Origin: JBNJGB01 sp051747385
GTDB lineage: Bacteria > Myxococcota_A > UBA9042 > PHBI01 > JACKFB01
Direction: 5' to 3'
NCBI GenBank assembly: GCA_051747385.1
Contig: JBNJGB010000009.1
Span: 1 to 64,000 of the forward strand
DNA length: 64,000 nucleotides
Shown here: piece after piece, positions 60,941 to 64,000 of the stretch
How positions within the stretch are numbered: position 1 is the first letter of the stretch
How the letters are laid out: every line of letters starts with the position of its first letter
The notes under the pieces: model-generated
Database searches by the model: none
What the model saw: the letters and a program-made list of their open reading frames with translations, nothing else
What the model was told of the DNA's origin: nothing
Made by a program: the position numbers and the translations under genes

Positions 60941-63900
60941 TCAGGTCGCGCGCACCGCGTCCACGGCGGCCTCGAGGCGATCCAGGTCGGCCTCGGTGAG
61001 GTTGAGCGGCGGGACGACCAGCAGCGCCCCGTCCCCGGTCAGGTCCACCCGGACGCCGTACCCGGCGAGCCGGCGGCGGACCCGCTCGGCGTGGGGCGTG
61101 CGCACGGCCCGGTACAGCCCCTCACCGTCGACCTCGCCCAGGCCGGAGAGGATCGCCTCCAGCCGCGAGGCCACCGCGGCGACGGGGAGGCGTCGGGCCG
61201 CGCGGAGCTGCCAGCGCAGGCGCGTGAGGCTCACCTCGTCGCCGTCCCAGGTCGAGATGAGCGTGAGCTTGTCCGGGACGTGGTAGCGGTCGCTCAGGAA
61301 GACCAGCCCCTGCTGGCCGCCCGGATACCACCACACGGCGTCCGCCTGGACCGGCAGGGTGTCCGAGCGCCACATGCCGCGACCGGAGCGGAAGCCGGCC
61401 GTGGTGTTCTCCATCAGCACGAGGGGCACGTCGTGCTCCGTGAGGAGCGATCGCAGGGAGGACCAGAAGTCCGCCGGCACGGCGCGGCCCGTCCGCGCGA
61501 ACACCGGCTCCACGACCACGCCCAGGACCCCCTCGGCGCCGGCTTCGGCGATGTGCCGCCGCAGGTCGTCCAGAGCGCGGTCCGGGTCCAGGGTCGGATC
61601 CGCCGTGGTGGGCCAGCCGAACCAGTTGTCCGGGTCGTCGGCCGCGAGGCTCAGCGAGCGGGCGGCCGCGGTGGTGTCGCCCGCCTGCACCGGGCCGACC
61701 GCGATGGCCACGGCGCCTCCGGGGCGGTGGAACTTCAGGGCGCGCAGGCCCTTGTCGCAGGTCTCGGCGCGGCCGCTGGCCGTGACCAGGTGCCGGAGCC
61801 TCCGCGGAGCCAGGGCGCGCAGGGTCTCGAAGGCCCGCACGACCCCGGGCGTCACGAAGTTGCACAGGCTGAGCTTGTTGACGACCGCGCCGTTCATGGC
61901 GCCGGCCTGGTAGGGTGCGAGGAGCTCCTCGGTGCCCGGTGCGCCGGGGCGGAGCGGGCCCAGCGGCCGCGACAGGCCGGTGATGAGGTCCAGGGAGTCG
62001 TGGGGCGGCCGCGGCCGCGGGTGGTGCGGCAGTCGCGGCGCCGTCAGGGGGATCCGGTAGTAGGCGGCCTCCGCCCCGGGCTCGCCGTACTGCTCGCCGT
62101 AGCGGGCGACCTCGAACGCGCCGAACCGCGCGTTCAGGCGCTGCATCTCGAGGGTGGCGTCCAGCCGGTTCCGCCCGGTCACGAACAGGTAGCGGTGCCG
62201 GCCGTGGGCGTCCCGGGCCTCCATGGCGGCGCGGATCTGCGCCTGCTTGAGGGCGGCCCCGAGGCCCCGGCCGCGGTGCTCCGGGTGCACCGTGACGTCG
62301 GCCGAGTAGAGCGTGTTCCCGGCGCCCAGGTTGGTGTCGTCGGACGGGCCGTCCAGGTGGTCGAAGTGCTCCAGGGGGAAGGCGAGGGCGGTGCCGACCA
62401 GGCGCCCCTCGGGTGGCGGCTCGGCCCCCTGCACGAGCGCGAAGCAGATGGCGTCCGGGTCGTCGACGAGGGCGCCGAAGAAGCCGAGATCGTCCCTGCG
62501 GGCGTCCTCGTAGCAGACCTTCTGCAGCTGCTCCACGGCGGGCCGTACGGTGGGCCACATGTCCATGTCCACGGCGTGGAGCGTGTAGCCTTCGGGGAGG
62601 CCGGCGCGGGCGGGGAGGCGAGGTGTGATGTCGTCCGGCGGCGGCTCCGGCCGCGGGTCCGGCTCCTCGCCGGACTCAAGGAGGGCGAGGCTGCGGTCCA
62701 GGCGGTCGAAGACGGCGTCCAGGGCGCGCTCCGAGACGTGGGGGTGCAGGCGGAAGCGGACCGCGCTCGAGCCGGCGCCGTAGAGCATCCACCCGCGCCA
62801 CATGCGCTGGGCGACCAGGTGCTTCACGGCGTCCGGGCTCGGGAGGTCGAAGCCGAAGGACCAGCCGGCCACGCGGGGCGAGCGCACCGTCTCCGGGTGG
62901 CGCTCGGCCAGGTCGCGCAGCCTGTCGCGCACGGCGTGCTCGCAGGCCGCCGCGTCGCCGCCGGCCATGATCTCGGCCTGGAGGGCGCCGCGGACGGCGC
63001 TGGTGATGTGCGCCTCGCCGCGATGGTCCAGGGGCCAGCGGCTCAGCACGCCGCCCACCTGCGCCTTCTTGGCGACGGTCACGAGATCGGGCGGCTCGGG
63101 GAGCGAAAAGCGCCGATGCCAGAAGAACGGCCCGCCCAGGCCGAAGCCGGTCTGGACCTCGTCCACCACGAAGGGGACGCCCCAGGCGAGGGCGAGGGCG
63201 CGGAGGCGTGCCATGAAACGCCCGGTGACGTGGTGCTCGCCGCCCTCGCTCTGCATGGGCTCGACCAGGAGGGCCACCGCCTGGTCGTCCCGGAAGGCCG
63301 CCTCCACCCGCTGGAGGGACTCCCACTCCCGGATCTCCAGGTCGTCGGCGTCGGGGGGAAGCGGGTGATCGCCGTCGGGGCGGCGCGCGTCCCAGCCGGC
63401 CAGGTCGATCTCCTCCGCGCCGGTCTCCTCCAGCGCCCGGGCGTCGGCGGCCGGCCAGGGCACCCACCGGGCCTGGTGTCCCTCGATCTCGAACCGGAGG
63501 CGCTTGGCCGGGTTCCAGGTGGCGTGCAGCGCCAGCATGGTGCGCCCGTGGAACGCCCCCTCGAACGCCACGACGGCGCGGCGGCCGGGACGTCGCCGGG
63601 CGGCGGTCCGCAGCGCGATCTCGTTGGCCTCCGCGCCCGAGCCGCAGAACTCCACGTGGGGCAGGGCGTTGTCGGTCCCGCGCCGGAGGATGTTGGCGAG
63701 GCGGGCCAGCTCGGGGGTGCCCTCGTAGCGCGTGTCCGGGTTCACCAGCGGGCGCAGGCCGAACTCCCCCTTCCACAGGGCGGCGAGGATCTCGGGCGGG
63801 TTCAGGCCGCCCGCGTGGGTGGCGATCTGGCCCGCGGCGTCCAGGAGGACCAGGGGATCGTCGTCGACGCTGGCCAGGTACGGCCCCGAGGACCGGAAGA

Positions 63901-63961
63901 GGTCCAGGACGGGCGGCTTCTTGTCGTCGGGGACGAAATCGCCCGCGATCAGTCGGGCCAT
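60941..63961 (-). CDS. Aminotransferase-GNAT-pseudo-aminotransferase fusion (lysine 6-aminotransferase-like)
   Basis: Product of 1006 residues in one reading frame. Residues about 1-430 are a class III aminotransferase most like L-lysine 6-aminotransferases: FEGAFHGRTMLAL, VEPMQSEGGEHH, PFVVDEVQTGFG and PDLVTVAKKAQVGGVL (PLP lysine at about K298/K299; lysine aminotransferase has FGKKTQVCGV there). Residues about 455-640 are a GNAT acetyltransferase with the acetyl-CoA loop VHPEHRGRGLGAAL. Residues about 690-1006 are a second aminotransferase-like domain that has lost its active site: DEVQ is MENTTAGF and the lysine segment reads WWYPGGQQGLVFLSD. The ATG at 63961 lies 39 bases from the window edge; upstream genes are unseen. 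It heads a unit with the C45 and CoA-transferase A genes. Confidence 0.88.
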   Translation of the reverse strand: MARLIAGDFVPDDKKPPVLDLFRSSGPYLASVDDDPLVLLDAAGQIATHAGGLNPPEILAALWKGEFGLRPLVNPDTRYEGTPELARLANILRRGTDNALPHVEFCGSGAEANEIALRTAARRRPGRRAVVAFEGAFHGRTMLALHATWNPAKRLRFEIEGHQARWVPWPAADARALEETGAEEIDLAGWDARRPDGDHPLPPDADDLEIREWESLQRVEAAFRDDQAVALLVEPMQSEGGEHHVTGRFMARLRALALAWGVPFVVDEVQTGFGLGGPFFWHRRFSLPEPPDLVTVAKKAQVGGVLSRWPLDHRGEAHITSAVRGALQAEIMAGGDAAACEHAVRDRLRDLAERHPETVRSPRVAGWSFGFDLPSPDAVKHLVAQRMWRGWMLYGAGSSAVRFRLHPHVSERALDAVFDRLDRSLALLESGEEPDPRPEPPPDDITPRLPARAGLPEGYTLHAVDMDMWPTVRPAVEQLQKVCYEDARRDDLGFFGALVDDPDAICFALVQGAEPPPEGRLVGTALAFPLEHFDHLDGPSDDTNLGAGNTLYSADVTVHPEHRGRGLGAALKQAQIRAAMEARDAHGRHRYLFVTGRNRLDATLEMQRLNARFGAFEVARYGEQYGEPGAEAAYYRIPLTAPRLPHHPRPRPPHDSLDLITGLSRPLGPLRPGAPGTEELLAPYQAGAMNGAVVNKLSLCNFVTPGVVRAFETLRALAPRRLRHLVTASGRAETCDKGLRALKFHRPGGAVAIAVGPVQAGDTTAAARSLSLAADDPDNWFGWPTTADPTLDPDRALDDLRRHIAEAGAEGVLGVVVEPVFARTGRAVPADFWSSLRSLLTEHDVPLVLMENTTAGFRSGRGMWRSDTLPVQADAVWWYPGGQQGLVFLSDRYHVPDKLTLISTWDGDEVSLTRLRWQLRAARRLPVAAVASRLEAILSGLGEVDGEGLYRAVRTPHAERVRRRLAGYGVRVDLTGDGALLVVPPLNLTEADLDRLEAAVDAVRAT

Positions 63962-64000
63962 GAGGTCCCGGGATCGGGGCAGGGCCGGGCCGTCGTCCCC

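Noticed and set aside
60941..63961. A frameshift or misjoined pair of genes in place of the three-domain fusion
   Set aside because: The frame is continuous without stops and linkers between domains are normal Pro/Arg/Glu-rich segments; no N or low-quality tract is present.

Overview
The window is strongly GC-rich, densely coded on both strands and contains two 100-base runs of N, so it comes from a draft or metagenome-assembled genome. The gene content points to Myxococcota or a close deltaproteobacterial lineage. The main reasons are the many large lipoproteins with Asp/Gly-rich linkers, an IgGFc-binding-type lipoprotein, a giant lipoprotein made of CDDGNPCTxDxCDP repeats, hybrid histidine kinase, Hpt and GGDEF genes, and a PP2C phosphatase. 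This assignment is inference from gene families; no rRNA gene is present to confirm it.

Layout. 1-900: scaffold edge with a 173-bp repeat array interrupted by an assembly gap. 0.9-3.9 kb: an IgGFc-binding-like lipoprotein and a secreted esterase. 4-5 kb: class I fructose-bisphosphate aldolase. 5-11.7 kb (minus strand): methyltransferase, hybrid histidine kinase, Tex-like S1 protein, GGDEF response regulator and Hpt protein. 11.9-12.4 kb: a second copy of the 173-bp array, in opposite orientation and again broken by N. 12.5-14.2 kb: M17 aminopeptidase and a gamma-glutamylcyclotransferase-like protein. 14.2-17.4 kb (minus): AtoE short-chain fatty acid transporter, ABC1/UbiB-type kinase and SEC-C protein. 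17.5-24 kb: envelope proteins, including a coupled outer-membrane barrel and lipoprotein pair and a secreted protein with a duplicated Cys domain. 24-28 kb: a LysR regulator divergent from a caspase-fold-like lipoprotein. 28.5-33.5 kb: a triple-DsbA lipoprotein, a transglutaminase-like lipoprotein, SufE and a DUF188 protein. 34-38 kb (minus): YchF and a translationally coupled cassette of quinone reductase, enoyl-CoA hydratase and 3-hydroxyacyl-CoA dehydrogenase. 38.9 kb: tRNA-Leu(CAG). 39.1-44.1 kb: the giant Cys-repeat lipoprotein. 44-46 kb: two glycosyltransferases. 46-48.4 kb: PP2C phosphatase and a LamG-like lipoprotein. 48.4 kb: tRNA-Leu(CAA). 48.5-54.3 kb: a complete tripartite RND efflux operon. 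54.4-56 kb: ProC and a HAD hydrolase. 56-64 kb: two convergent operons holding an M20-like protein, the two subunits of a CoA-transferase, a C45/IAT-like acyltransferase, and a 1006-residue aminotransferase-GNAT-pseudo-aminotransferase fusion.

How the genes work together. AtoE, the CoA-transferase pair, the crotonase and the 3-hydroxyacyl-CoA dehydrogenase would suit a cell that takes up and activates short-chain acids or ketone bodies and oxidises them. The last 8 kb looks like the best candidate for an undescribed pathway. It combines a lysine-6-aminotransferase-like domain, an acetyltransferase domain, an amide-forming or amide-cleaving Ntn hydrolase, an M20-fold protein without its usual catalytic residues, and CoA transfer. 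Much of the remainder is cell-envelope biology: about ten exported or lipid-anchored proteins.

Non-coding space is dominated by several families of intergenic repeats: 173-bp arrays, a 353-bp tandem repeat, a roughly 150-bp palindromic element seen at two sites plus a fragment, and shorter GC-rich hairpin repeats. No insertion sequence, integrase, CRISPR array or prophage was seen.
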